A stretch of 64,000 nucleotides of DNA. Source: Hymenobacter caeli. GTDB lineage: Bacteria; Bacteroidota; Bacteroidia; Cytophagales; Hymenobacteraceae. Made by a program: the position numbers and the translations under genes. Shown in pieces: positions 48,666 to 56,483 of this stretch. Location: assembly GCF_013294115.1 (NCBI RefSeq), contig NZ_JABSNP010000018.1, forward strand, positions 46,934-110,933, in the 5' to 3' direction. The stretch's first letter is position 1. Every line of letters starts with the position of its first letter. The notes beneath the pieces are model-generated. The model worked only from the letters and a program-made list of their open reading frames with translations, made no database searches and was not told where the DNA came from.

Positions 48666-49817
48666 ATGAAGGACAAATATAGCCCCGCCAAGTGCGCCCA
48701 GTACGGCCGGCGCTTCGCCGCCCGGCTTTGCGAGCAGCACTTCGGGCCCCAGCCCGACGCCGTGCTCGACGGCCCCGCCCTGCTGCGCTTCACGCCCATC
48801 CGGCAGCTCAACCTGCTGGTGCTGCGCCAGTTGCTGACGCAGTGGCAGGCCGAAGCCGCCCGCCTGCGCAGTCCGTATTTCGATTTTGAGGCCGCGCCGG
48901 TGCAGGGGGCCCTCGCGCAGCTCATGGCCGCCCTCTCGCGGCACATCAGCCTGGGCCGCGCCGCCCTGGAGCCGCTGCTGGCCCGGGCCGCGGCCGACGC
49001 GTTGGGCATCGTCACCCACCCCGCCGCGGCCGCCGGGCACCTGCTCTTCGACGGCCCGGAGCCCCACCCCGCCGCCGCCCTGCGCGATAAGCTGCGGTAT
49101 TTGGACCTCGACAAAGATTTTTTTCAGGGCTTCGTCGACAGCCTGCCGGCCACGGCCGAAGGGTTTACGACCGATTTCCTGCACCACCGCTTCGAGCTGC
49201 ACCACGCCGCCCACTACCGGGCCCACGAGCCCGTGCAGCGCCTCGTCGAGGCCCTGAGCGCCTTGCTGCCCCTCACCACCGCCGACCTGCTCGAGGACGG
49301 ACCGGTGGCCGGCGCGTTCCAGCCGGCCCCGGGGCCCGCGGTTTCGCCACCCGTGGTTCCGCCACCTGTAATTTCGCCCCCCGCCCCCGCGCCCGTGGTT
49401 TCGCCGCCCGCGGTGCGGCAGGCGGCGCCCCTGCCAGCCCCGGCGGCTCCCGCCGAGGCCCCGGCGGCGCCCGTGCCGCTGTACGAGAAGCTGAAAGCCT
49501 CGCAGGGCGACGCCCAGCCGCTGGTGGAAACGCTCCGCGCCCAGGCGGCGCCGCCCCGCCCCGCCGAGCACGCGGCCCCCAAGGTGGAAACGCTCCGCGC
49601 CGCCATTTCCATCAACCAGCGCTTCAGCTTCATCAACGAGCTGTTCAACGGCGAAAACGCCGAGTACCACGCCGCCATCCAGCACCTCGACGCGCTGCCC
49701 ACCGCCGAGCAGGCCCGCGCTTACCTCGCCCACGACCTCGGGCCGCGCTACGACTGGGCCCGCAAGGAAGAGCACGTCGGCAAGCTGCTCAAGCTCATCG
49801 AGCGCAAATTTGCCTAG
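48666..49817 (+). CDS. Conserved unknown protein with proline-rich linker
   Basis: The 383-residue protein has an N-terminal helical region (about 1-215, CAQYGRRFAARLCEQHFG), a Pro/Ala/Val-rich linker (about 218-270, many SPP repeats), two similar segments (VETLRAQAAPP and VETLRAAISIN), and a compact C-terminal part with RFSFINELFNGENAEYHAAI, then RYDWARKEEHVGKLLKLIER. The C-terminal motif FINELFNG...W is one I associate with uncharacterised Bacteroidota proteins. No signal peptide or membrane helix. Function unknown; probably a cytoplasmic scaffold-like protein. Confidence 0.75.
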   Translation: MKDKYSPAKCAQYGRRFAARLCEQHFGPQPDAVLDGPALLRFTPIRQLNLLVLRQLLTQWQAEAARLRSPYFDFEAAPVQGALAQLMAALSRHISLGRAALEPLLARAAADALGIVTHPAAAAGHLLFDGPEPHPAAALRDKLRYLDLDKDFFQGFVDSLPATAEGFTTDFLHHRFELHHAAHYRAHEPVQRLVEALSALLPLTTADLLEDGPVAGAFQPAPGPAVSPPVVPPPVISPPAPAPVVSPPAVRQAAPLPAPAAPAEAPAAPVPLYEKLKASQGDAQPLVETLRAQAAPPRPAEHAAPKVETLRAAISINQRFSFINELFNGENAEYHAAIQHLDALPTAEQARAYLAHDLGPRYDWARKEEHVGKLLKLIERKFA

Positions 49818-50901
49818 GCCCGCGCCGGCCCCGGCCGGCCGCCGGGCGGCGCTGCGGCGCTGGCTGCTGCCGTGGGCCCTGGCCGTGGCCGCCCTGGCCA
49901 ACCTGGCCTACCCCGTGTACCGGCACTACGACTTCTCCTACTCGCCCGACACCCGCAGCTACCTGAGTATGGCCAGCGGGCGCTTCGACGGCGTCAGCAC
50001 CACGCGCCGCTACCGGGTGCTGGTGCCGGCGGTGGCCGCCGCGGTCGCCGCGCCCATCGGCCGGGTCTACGGCCGGGTGTGGCCCGAGCGCCCCGGCGGC
50101 TGGTGGCCGCTGCGCTTCTCTTTTTATTTGGTCAACTGCCTGGTGCTGGGGTTTGCCGGGGCGTGCTGGTTCCACGCGGCGCGCTGGGCCGGGGCCGCCC
50201 CCGCGGCCGCGGCGCTGGCCGTGCTCGCCCTGCTCACCAGCCGCTGGGCCGCCTACGGGGCCGGCCTGCCCCTTACCGACAGCCTGTACGCCGTGGTGTT
50301 TGGGCTGGGCTACTACGCCTACCGGCGCGGGCCGGGCGCGGGGTGGGCCGTGGCCATTGCCTTGCTCGTGGGCCCGCTGGCCAAAGAATCGTTCGTATTC
50401 CTGTTGCCCTGGCTGATGTGGTACGGCCGGCGGGCCCTCCCTTTGCCCCGGCAAGTGCTGCCGCTGGCCCTCGGCCTGGGGGCCCTGGGCGCCGTGCACT
50501 GGGCCATCGACCGCCGCATCGGGGCCCCGGCCACCGAGTCGGTCACCAACGCCCTGTCCCACCTCGAAAACGTTCGCTACTCGCTCCACCGGGCCTTCAG
50601 CTTCAAAGGGGCGGGGGAGCTGCTGAGCATCTTTGGCCTGTACAGCCTCATCCTGCCCGTTGCGTACTGGCGGGCCCGCCGCGGGCCCCTGCCCGTGGAC
50701 TGGACCTTTGCCCTGGGCCGGGCCGAAGGGATTTTGGCCGGCATCGTGGCGGTGCACATGCTGCTTTCCGGCGACCTCGGCCGCATGGGCTACTTCGCGG
50801 CCCCGGTTTTTTGCACCGCCCTGGCGCTGGTCTTTACCCATTGGCGGCCGCTGCTCGCGCCCGCCAGCCCTGGGGGCCGGCCCGCCAGCACCGCCGCGTA
50901 A
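49810..50901 (+). CDS. Polytopic membrane protein of unknown function
   Basis: The 363-residue protein has about nine hydrophobic helices, an early polar loop YRHYDFSYSPDTRSYLSMA, and RPGG/RRG basic loops. The Asp in the first loop after helix 1 recalls GT-C-type membrane glycosyltransferases, but no firm motif is seen. The start is a TTG at 49810 that overlaps the preceding stop codon by 8 nt, indicating translational coupling. A hairpin lies after the stop. Confidence 0.7.
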   Translation: MPRPAPAPAGRRAALRRWLLPWALAVAALANLAYPVYRHYDFSYSPDTRSYLSMASGRFDGVSTTRRYRVLVPAVAAAVAAPIGRVYGRVWPERPGGWWPLRFSFYLVNCLVLGFAGACWFHAARWAGAAPAAAALAVLALLTSRWAAYGAGLPLTDSLYAVVFGLGYYAYRRGPGAGWAVAIALLVGPLAKESFVFLLPWLMWYGRRALPLPRQVLPLALGLGALGAVHWAIDRRIGAPATESVTNALSHLENVRYSLHRAFSFKGAGELLSIFGLYSLILPVAYWRARRGPLPVDWTFALGRAEGILAGIVAVHMLLSGDLGRMGYFAAPVFCTALALVFTHWRPLLAPASPGGRPASTAA

Positions 50902-50921
50902 CCAGCCAGTTTCGCGCCCGC

Positions 50922-50970
50922 CGGGCAGCCGGCAGCGTGCGGAAAAAGGCGCCTGCGCACCGGCTGCCCG
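50922..50970 (+). terminator. Hairpin after the membrane protein gene
   Basis: CGGGCAGCCGG (50922-50932) pairs with CCGGCTGCCCG (50960-50970), and an inner GTGCG/CGCAC pair extends it. There is no T-run, so it may be a repeat or a factor-dependent terminator. Confidence 0.45.
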
Positions 50971-51041
50971 GCCCTTTCCGGGCACGGGCCACTTACTGGC
51001 CGGCAAAGAGCACGGGGGTAAAAACGGGTGTTCAATGCAAC

Positions 51042-51066
51042 ACATGAAAAATCCTTCATATATTTG
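51042..51066 (+). promoter_or_regulatory. Promoter and candidate operator of the sulfur operon regulator
   Basis: ACACATGAA (51040-51048) with N6 and TTCAT (51055-51059) forms a dyad ATGAA-N6-TTCAT. It runs directly into the -7 element TATATTTG (51059-51066), ten bases before the regulator ATG. A bound regulator here would block transcription. The same ACACATGAA-N6-TTCAT occurs at 51424-51443. Confidence 0.65.
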
Positions 51067-51075
51067 TGTTACCTC

Positions 51076-51399
51076 ATGGCCACCCCCGCTCCCACCCTGC
51101 CGATAAACCTGGGCCTCGACATCGAGAAGATGGAGAAGGTGGCGTTTATTCTCAAAACCACGGCCCACCCCACGCGCATCGCCATTGTGCAGCTGCTGGC
51201 GGCCCAGGAAAGCCTGTCGGTTACGGACATCAGCGAGCGGCTGAAGGTGGAGCAGAGCCTGCTCTCGCACCACCTTTCCGGCATGAAGCTCAAGGGCATT
51301 CTGAGCAGCCACCGCGACGGCAAAAACATCTTTTATTCGCTGAAGATGCGCGAAGTCATCGACGTGATTCAGTGCCTGGCCGCGTGCACCTTTCTGTAA
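51076..51399 (+). CDS. ArsR-family regulator of a sulfur detoxification operon
   Basis: The 107-residue protein has the ArsR core AFILKTTAHPTRIAIVQLLA, the recognition helix in EQSLLSHHLSGMKLKGIL, and the wing SHRDGKNIFYSLK. Its only Cys are Cys100 and Cys104 in the C-terminal CLAACTFL. BigR and SqrR persulfide sensors use one Cys in the N-terminal half and one near the C-terminus, so a different Cys pair would be used here. Start ATG 51076 fits a promoter only ten bases upstream, a nearly leaderless transcript. Genes for TauE, MBL-rhodanese and YeeE/YedE follow. Confidence 0.85.
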   Translation: MATPAPTLPINLGLDIEKMEKVAFILKTTAHPTRIAIVQLLAAQESLSVTDISERLKVEQSLLSHHLSGMKLKGILSSHRDGKNIFYSLKMREVIDVIQCLAACTFL

Positions 51400-51423
51400 G
51401 CCGCACGGCTTTTTTTTACCCAA

Positions 51424-51443
51424 ACACATGAACAAATTTTCAT
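51424..51443 (+). promoter_or_regulatory. Second candidate operator, upstream of tauE
   Basis: ACACATGAACAAATTTTCAT repeats the ACACATGAA-N6-TTCAT arrangement seen before the regulator gene. It lies in the 68-bp gap between the regulator and the TauE gene, so the same protein may control both promoters. A second TTCAT follows at 51447-51451. Confidence 0.6.
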
Positions 51444-51467
51444 AATTTCATACGTTCTCCCGCGCCC

Positions 51468-52286
51468 ATGCTCCACTATTTTGGCTACTTCGCCGCCATT
51501 TTCATTGGCCTCGCGCTCGGCATCATGGGCGGGGGCGGCTCCATCCTCACGGTGCCGGTGCTGGTGTACCTGATGGGCGTGAGCCCGGTGCTGAGCACGG
51601 CCTACTCGCTGTTTGTGGTGGGCGCTACCTCGGTGGTGGGCGCGGCGGGCTACTTTCGGAAAGGGCTGGTGTCGCTCAAAACGGCCGTCGTGTTCCTGCT
51701 GCCTTCGCTGGCGGCGGTGTTTCTGGTGCGCAAAGTGCTGCTGCCGGCCATTCCGCACGAGCTGTTCACGGTGGGCCGCCTCGCCTTCACCAAAGACCTG
51801 CTGGTGCTGGTGGCCTTCGCCGTGCTGATGGTGGCGGCGGCCGCGTCGATGATTCGCAGCAAGCAGGCCGGGGAAGTGCCCGGTGAAGCACCGCAGCAGA
51901 AGCCCGCCTTCAACTACCCGCTCGTGCTCGGCATCGGCCTGGTGGTGGGCACGCTCACGGGCTTCGTGGGGGCGGGCGGGGGCTTCCTCATCATTCCGGC
52001 CCTGGTGCTGGGGGCCCGGCTGCCCATGAAGCTGGCCGTGGGCACCTCGCTGGCCATCATCGCCCTGAACTCGCTCATCGGGTTCACCGGCGACCTGAGC
52101 GCGGGCACGCCCATCGCCTGGCCGTTTCTGCTGGGCTTTCTGGCCTTTGCGCTGGGCGGCATCGTGCTGGGCACCTACCTGGCCCGCTTCATTCCGGGGG
52201 CCCGGCTCAAGCCGGCCTTCGGCTGGTTCACGCTGGCCATGGGCACGTTTATTCTGACCAAAGAGCTGCTGTTTCACCACGCCTGA
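51468..52286 (+). CDS. Sulfite exporter TauE/SafE family permease
   Basis: The 272-residue protein has about eight membrane helices with two similar halves, each with the Gly-rich family motif (GIMGGGGSILTVPVLVYLMG and GFVGAGGGFLIIPALVLGA). TauE/SafE proteins export sulfite, sulfoacetate or similar anions. Next to a persulfide dioxygenase-like gene, sulfite export is the likely job, as in the BigR operons of Xylella and Agrobacterium. A polar cytoplasmic loop lies near residues 125-145. Confidence 0.88.
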   Translation: MLHYFGYFAAIFIGLALGIMGGGGSILTVPVLVYLMGVSPVLSTAYSLFVVGATSVVGAAGYFRKGLVSLKTAVVFLLPSLAAVFLVRKVLLPAIPHELFTVGRLAFTKDLLVLVAFAVLMVAAAASMIRSKQAGEVPGEAPQQKPAFNYPLVLGIGLVVGTLTGFVGAGGGFLIIPALVLGARLPMKLAVGTSLAIIALNSLIGFTGDLSAGTPIAWPFLLGFLAFALGGIVLGTYLARFIPGARLKPAFGWFTLAMGTFILTKELLFHHA

Positions 52287-52320
52287 CGCCCGTATTTCCT
52301 TCTCCCCTTCTTCTAAACCC

Positions 52321-53682
52321 ATGAAAATCGAGCAGTTTGAAGACAAGGGCCTGGCCCACTTCTCGTACGCCGTTCTCAGCGAGGGCACCCGCGAAATCGT
52401 GCTCATCGACCCCGCCCGCAACCCGCAGCCCTACTACGATTACGCCCGGGCGCACGAGGCAAAAATCATCGCCGTCATCGAAACCCACCCCCACGCCGAC
52501 TTCGTGTCGTCGCACCTCGAAATTGCCCGGGCTACCGGGGCGGTCATCCACGCGAGCCGGCTGCTGGGGGCCGATTACGCCCACGAAGCCTTCGACGAGG
52601 GCGACTCCTTCGCGGTAGGCAAGCACACGTACCGCGCCCTGAACACGCCGGGCCACTCGCCCGATTCCATCAGCATCGTGTTGGAACGCGAAGGCCAGGA
52701 CGTGGCCGTTTTCACCGGCGACACGCTCTTTATTGGGGACGTGGGCCGGCCCGACCTGCGCGAAACCGCCGGCAACCTGACGGCCCGGCGCGAGGCGCTG
52801 GCGGCCCAGCTCTACCACAGCACCCGCGAGAAGCTGATGACCCTGGCCGACGCCGTATCAGTATACCCGGCCCACGGCGCGGGCAGCCTCTGCGGCAAGG
52901 CCCTGAGCGGGGCCAACAGCAGCACCATTGGGACCGAAAAAATCGGCAACCCCATGCTGCGCCCGCTGAGCGAAGCCGAGTTTGTGGCGGAGCTGCTGGC
53001 CGACCAGCCGTTCATTCCCAAGTACTTCGGCTACGACGTGGCCCTGAACAAGGCCGGGGCCCCGGCCTACGCCCCCAGCGTGGCGCGGGTGCCGCGCCTG
53101 GCCCCCGGCGCGGCCCTGCCCCCCGGCGCGCTGGTGGTGGACGCCCGGCCCGAAGCCGCCTTCAAGCGCGGCCACGCGGCCGGGGCGCTCAACATCCAGC
53201 AGGGCGGCAAGTTCGAAACCTGGCTGGGCTCCCTCGTGGGGCCTCGGGAGCCGTTTTACCTGGTAGCGGCCGATGCCGCGTCGCTGGAAAACCTGATTCA
53301 GAAAACGGCCAAAATCGGCTACGAAGCCCTCATCAAGGGGGCCCTGGTGGGCACCCCGGCCACTGGGGCCACCGGGGCCACCCTGCCGGTGCTGGACGTG
53401 GCGGCCTTCCGCCGGCACCCGGCGCAGTACACCGTTGTTGACATCCGCAGCCCCGCCGAGCACGCGCACGAGCCACTATTTGCCGGCTCGCTGAACCTGC
53501 CGCTGCCCGAGCTGCGCGAGCGGGCCGGCGAGATTCCCACCGATAGGCCGGTGGTGGTGCACTGCGCCGGGGGCTACCGCTCGGCGGCGGGCAGCAGCAT
53601 CGTGGCCGCCGCGCTGCCCGGCGCGGCCGTGTTCGATTTGGGCGAAGCCGTGCATGCTTTCCCCGTGCTGGTGCCGGCGTAG
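52321..53682 (+). CDS. MBL-fold persulfide dioxygenase-like protein fused to two rhodanese domains
   Basis: Residues about 1-245 form an MBL fold with the ETHE1-type metal site ETHPHADFVSSH (His56, His58, Asp60, His65), TGDTLFIGDVGRPDL and YPAHGAGSLCG. Residues about 250-350 form a first rhodanese-like domain without catalytic Cys (YLVAADAAS at the loop). Residues about 355-453 form a second with Cys415 in VVHCAGGYRSAAG. The protein probably oxidises persulfides to sulfite in the cytoplasm and shuffles sulfane sulfur. It is flanked by TauE and YeeE genes; gaps are 34 and 36 bp. The ATG at 52321 is used. Confidence 0.88.
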   Translation: MKIEQFEDKGLAHFSYAVLSEGTREIVLIDPARNPQPYYDYARAHEAKIIAVIETHPHADFVSSHLEIARATGAVIHASRLLGADYAHEAFDEGDSFAVGKHTYRALNTPGHSPDSISIVLEREGQDVAVFTGDTLFIGDVGRPDLRETAGNLTARREALAAQLYHSTREKLMTLADAVSVYPAHGAGSLCGKALSGANSSTIGTEKIGNPMLRPLSEAEFVAELLADQPFIPKYFGYDVALNKAGAPAYAPSVARVPRLAPGAALPPGALVVDARPEAAFKRGHAAGALNIQQGGKFETWLGSLVGPREPFYLVAADAASLENLIQKTAKIGYEALIKGALVGTPATGATGATLPVLDVAAFRRHPAQYTVVDIRSPAEHAHEPLFAGSLNLPLPELRERAGEIPTDRPVVVHCAGGYRSAAGSSIVAAALPGAAVFDLGEAVHAFPVLVPA

Positions 53683-53718
53683 GGCGCTATTTTTTTCTGG
53701 TAAAACCTTCTTTTGTGT

Positions 53719-54282
53719 ATGCTTGATTTTCTTCGCCAGCCCTGGCCCTGGTACGTGGCCGGCCCGCTCATCGGGCTGATGGTGCCGGCGCTGCTGCTCG
53801 TCGGCAACAAGGCCCTGGGCATCAGCAGCTCGCTGCGCCACATCTGCGCGGCCTGCGTGCCGGCCGGCCTCCCCTTTCTGCGCTACAACTGGCGGGCCGA
53901 GCGCTGGAACCTGTGGTTCGTGGCCGGCATCACCCTGGGCGGCTTCGTGGGCTACCGCCTGCTGGGCCACCCCGACCACGTGGCCATTTCGGCCGCCACG
54001 GTGCGCGACCTGCGCGCGCAGCTGCACCTCACCGACTTTTCGGGCCTGCTGCCCCGCGAGCTGTTCGCCCTCGGCAGCCTGGCCCACTGGCAGGGCTGGG
54101 TGTTTCTGGTGTTGGGGGGCTTTCTGGTGGGCTTCGGCACGCGCTACGCGGGGGGCTGCACCTCGGGCCACGCCATTTCGGGGCTCTCCAACTTGCAGTG
54201 GGTGTCGCTGGTGGCCGTCGTGGGCTTTTTCGCCGGCGGCCTGCTCATGACCTGGTTCATCTTCCCCCTATTATTTCGCTAG
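53719..54282 (+). CDS. YeeE/YedE-family transporter, first half
   Basis: The 187-residue protein has about four or five helices and the conserved Cys motif GGCTSGHAISGLSNLQW, typical of YeeE/YedE sulfur-compound transporters such as the thiosulfate importer YeeE. The other half is encoded by the next gene, starting 6 bp downstream, as in the split PmpA/PmpB pairs controlled by ArsR-type regulators. Imported or exported species cannot be told, but thiosulfate or sulfane sulfur is likely. Confidence 0.86.
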   Translation: MLDFLRQPWPWYVAGPLIGLMVPALLLVGNKALGISSSLRHICAACVPAGLPFLRYNWRAERWNLWFVAGITLGGFVGYRLLGHPDHVAISAATVRDLRAQLHLTDFSGLLPRELFALGSLAHWQGWVFLVLGGFLVGFGTRYAGGCTSGHAISGLSNLQWVSLVAVVGFFAGGLLMTWFIFPLLFR

Positions 54283-54288
54283 GCGGCC

Positions 54289-54696
54289 ATGAAAAACCTC
54301 AAGTACCTGGTGCTGGGCACCTTGTTCGGCATCATCCTCACCAAGAGCGAGGTCATCAGCTGGTTTCGGATTCAGGAGATGTTCCGCTTCCAGGCCTTTC
54401 ACATGTACGGGGTCATCGGCTCGGCCGTTGCGGTGGGCCTGGTGTCCATTCAGCTCATCAAGCGCCGCCACCTCAAGACTATCAGTGGCGAAGAAATTCA
54501 CCTGGCCGACAAGCAGTTCAGCCCCGGCGTGTGGATTGGCGGCGTCCTCTTCGGGCTGGGCTGGGCCCTGACGGGGGCCTGCCCCGGCCCCATTTTCGCG
54601 CAGCTGGGCAGCGGCGTGCCGGCGGCCGCCGTGGTGCTATTGGCCGCCCTGGCCGGTACCTGGGCCTACAGCGCCCTGCGCGAGCGGCTGCCCTAG
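54289..54696 (+). CDS. YeeE/YedE-family transporter, second half
   Basis: The 135-residue protein has about four helices and the matching Cys motif ALTGACPGPIFAQLGSG. With the preceding gene it would form a complete YeeE-like unit. A polar loop with GEEIHLADKQFSPG is conserved in this half. It ends the sulfur operon. A 154-bp gap with an operator precedes the arsenic regulator. Confidence 0.86.
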   Translation: MKNLKYLVLGTLFGIILTKSEVISWFRIQEMFRFQAFHMYGVIGSAVAVGLVSIQLIKRRHLKTISGEEIHLADKQFSPGVWIGGVLFGLGWALTGACPGPIFAQLGSGVPAAAVVLLAALAGTWAYSALRERLP

Positions 54697-54782
54697 CGGG
54701 GCCGGTTGCGCCGCCCGCAGCAAGCTGCTTAACGGGGGAGGGTTAATCATTTTTTCAGTGGCCAAAAAAGTAATTTTCCGCT

Positions 54783-54833
54783 ATGTCGCAAACATACGAC
54801 ATGTTATGTCGTATGTTTGCTGTTTGCGACATA
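54783..54833 (+). promoter_or_regulatory. Nested palindromic operator and promoter of the ars cluster
   Basis: GCAAACATACGACAT (54788-54802) and ATGTCGTATGTTTGC (54806-54820) are perfect inverted repeats. TATGTCGCAAACA (54783-54795) and TGTTTGCGACATA (54821-54833) form an outer pair that overlaps the inner one. Four ATGTCG half-sites result. The -7 element TATGTTTG (54812-54819) lies inside the right arm, so regulator binding would occlude it. Confidence 0.75.
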
Positions 54834-54850
54834 ATCTTTTTTTCCCGTCC

Positions 54851-55201
54851 GTGACCTACGCCAAAACCGCCGCTTTTACCGCCGACCAGCAGCAGCTGGC
54901 CCGCGTGGCCAAGGCCCTGGCGCACCCCGCCCGGGTGGCCATCATTCAGTTGCTGGCCAGCAAGACGACCTGCATCTCGGGCGACATTGCCGCCGAGCTG
55001 CCCCTGTCGCGCACCACCGTCACCCAGCACCTGCAAGAGCTGAAGGCGCTGGACCTGATTCGGGGCGAAATCGAGGGGGTCACCGTCTGCTACTGCCTGA
55101 ATGCCGAGCTGCTGCGCCAGGTGCAGCAGCAGTTTGCTGCCTTCTTCGCCGCGGCCACCGCTGCGCCTGCCTGCGGGCCGGCGGAGGCCTGCGCCTGCTA
55201 A
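54851..55201 (+). CDS. arsR: Arsenic-type ArsR repressor
   Basis: The 116-residue protein from a GTG at 54851 has VAKALAHPARVAIIQLLAS, the recognition helix LSRTTVTQHLQELKALDLI and the wing RGEIEGVTVCYCLN. Candidate arsenite ligands are Cys41 (KTTCISGDI), Cys80/Cys82 in the wing, and Cys108, Cys114 and Cys116 at the C-terminus. The upstream frame extension (MAKKVIFRY) crosses the operator and promoter and cannot be coding. It heads a cluster with a DUF6428-like gene, an acetyltransferase and arsC. Confidence 0.88.
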   Translation: MTYAKTAAFTADQQQLARVAKALAHPARVAIIQLLASKTTCISGDIAAELPLSRTTVTQHLQELKALDLIRGEIEGVTVCYCLNAELLRQVQQQFAAFFAAATAAPACGPAEACAC

Positions 55202-55229
55202 TTAATCCCCTTGTTAAAGCCCTCACCGC

Positions 55230-55688
55230 ATGAACATCTCCGATCTAAAGCAAGCCCTGACGGGGCTCGCGGCCGTTAATTTTCGCCTGCCCGACGGCAC
55301 GTACCTGCCCGCCCATTTCCACGTCACGGAGGTAGGGCTGGTGCGCCGGCACTTCGTCGACTGCGGGGGCGTGGAGCGGCGCGAAGCCGTGGCCAACTTC
55401 CAACTCTGGGAGGCCGGCGACTACGACCACCGGCTGGCCCCGCAAAAATTCCTGCGCATCCTCCAGCTGGCGGGGCCCATCCTGGAAAGCGACGACCTGG
55501 AAATTGAAGTAGAGTACCAGCAGGCGACCATCGGCAAGTTCGGGCTAGCCTTCGACGGGACGGATTTCCGGCTCACGCCCAAGCAGACGGCTTGCCTGGC
55601 GCAGGATGCCTGCGGCATCCCGAGTGCCGCCTTTGCGCTGCCGCAGCTGCAAGTGGCCGGCTGCGCGCCGGGCGGCGGGTGCTGCTAG
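55230..55688 (+). CDS. DUF6428-like protein of the arsenic cluster
   Basis: The 152-residue protein has LPAHFHVTEVGLVRRHFVDCGG, QLWEAGDYDHRLAPQKFLRI and a Cys-rich C-terminus CAPGGGCC. This matches my memory of the DUF6428 proteins often found with ars genes in Bacteroidota. His and Cys in the FHVTE...DCGG segment and the Cys tail could bind arsenite, but no role is established. It starts 28 bp after arsR. Soluble, no signal peptide. Confidence 0.75.
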   Translation: MNISDLKQALTGLAAVNFRLPDGTYLPAHFHVTEVGLVRRHFVDCGGVERREAVANFQLWEAGDYDHRLAPQKFLRILQLAGPILESDDLEIEVEYQQATIGKFGLAFDGTDFRLTPKQTACLAQDACGIPSAAFALPQLQVAGCAPGGGCC

Positions 55689-55728
55689 GCGCAGGGCGCT
55701 TTATTGCCACTCAACCACCCCCAGCCCC

Positions 55729-56232
55729 ATGCAGCTCCTACCCCTGGCCCCCGCCCACTGGCCCGCCGTGCGCGGCATCTACGAGCAGGGCCTGGCCACC
55801 GGCCACGCCACCTTCGCCACCGAAGCGCCGGGCTGGGACGACTGGGACCGCAATCACCTGGCCCACAGCCGCCTGGTGGCCGTGGCCGACGCGGGGCCGG
55901 TGCTGGGCTGGGCGGCCCTCTCGCCGGTGTCGAGCCGCTGCGTGTACGGCGGCGTGGCCGAAGTGAGCCTCTACGTGGCGGCCGGGGCGCGGGGGCAGGG
56001 CGTGGGCCGGTACCTGCTGGCGGGCCTCGTGGCCGCGTCCGAAGCCCAGGGCCTCTGGACGCTGCAATCGGGCATTTTCCCCGAAAACCTGGCCAGCGTG
56101 CGCCTGCACGAGGCGGCGGGCTTCCGGGTGGTGGGCCGGCGCGAGCGCATCGGCCAGCTGCGCGGGCAGTGGCGCAACACCCTGCTGCTGGAGCGCCGCA
56201 GTGCGGTTGTGGGCACCGGGGCGGCTTTTTAG
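55729..56232 (+). CDS. GNAT N-acetyltransferase, PAT/ArsN-like
   Basis: The 167-residue protein has the GNAT acetyl-CoA motif in GARGQGVGRYLLAGLV and the phosphinothricin-acetyltransferase-like pieces IYEQGLATGHATFATE, AEVSLYVA and NLASVRLHEAAGFRVVG. In ars clusters such enzymes (ArsN) acetylate the antibiotic arsinothricin; phosphinothricin or methionine analogues are alternative substrates. It is 40 bp after the previous gene. The 251-bp gap to arsC holds no convincing gene and could be a deletion scar. Confidence 0.82.
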   Translation: MQLLPLAPAHWPAVRGIYEQGLATGHATFATEAPGWDDWDRNHLAHSRLVAVADAGPVLGWAALSPVSSRCVYGGVAEVSLYVAAGARGQGVGRYLLAGLVAASEAQGLWTLQSGIFPENLASVRLHEAAGFRVVGRRERIGQLRGQWRNTLLLERRSAVVGTGAAF

Positions 56233-56483
56233 GCCTTGGGCCTCAGGCCGAAAACGTTTGGGCCGCCGCGGATGCGACTTGCACTGGCCTGCTACCCAAG
56301 CTGTTCACCTGACCATACGCCCCCCGCTTACCCAGCCGGCCGCCGCGCCCGCCGGGCCGGGCAGGAACAGCACTTCGTCTTTAACTGGGAATAGCAGGAA
56401 AGTCAGAAAAATGAACAGGAGCATCCTGGGGGCCTCTGCCTGTTCGCCCATTCATAAAACCCTATTCAACAATTAATTGGCAT

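Noticed and set aside
56233..56483. Small ORF (MNRSILGASACSPIHKT, start at 56411) before arsC
   Set aside because: About 20 codons with no recognisable features; insufficient to call a gene.
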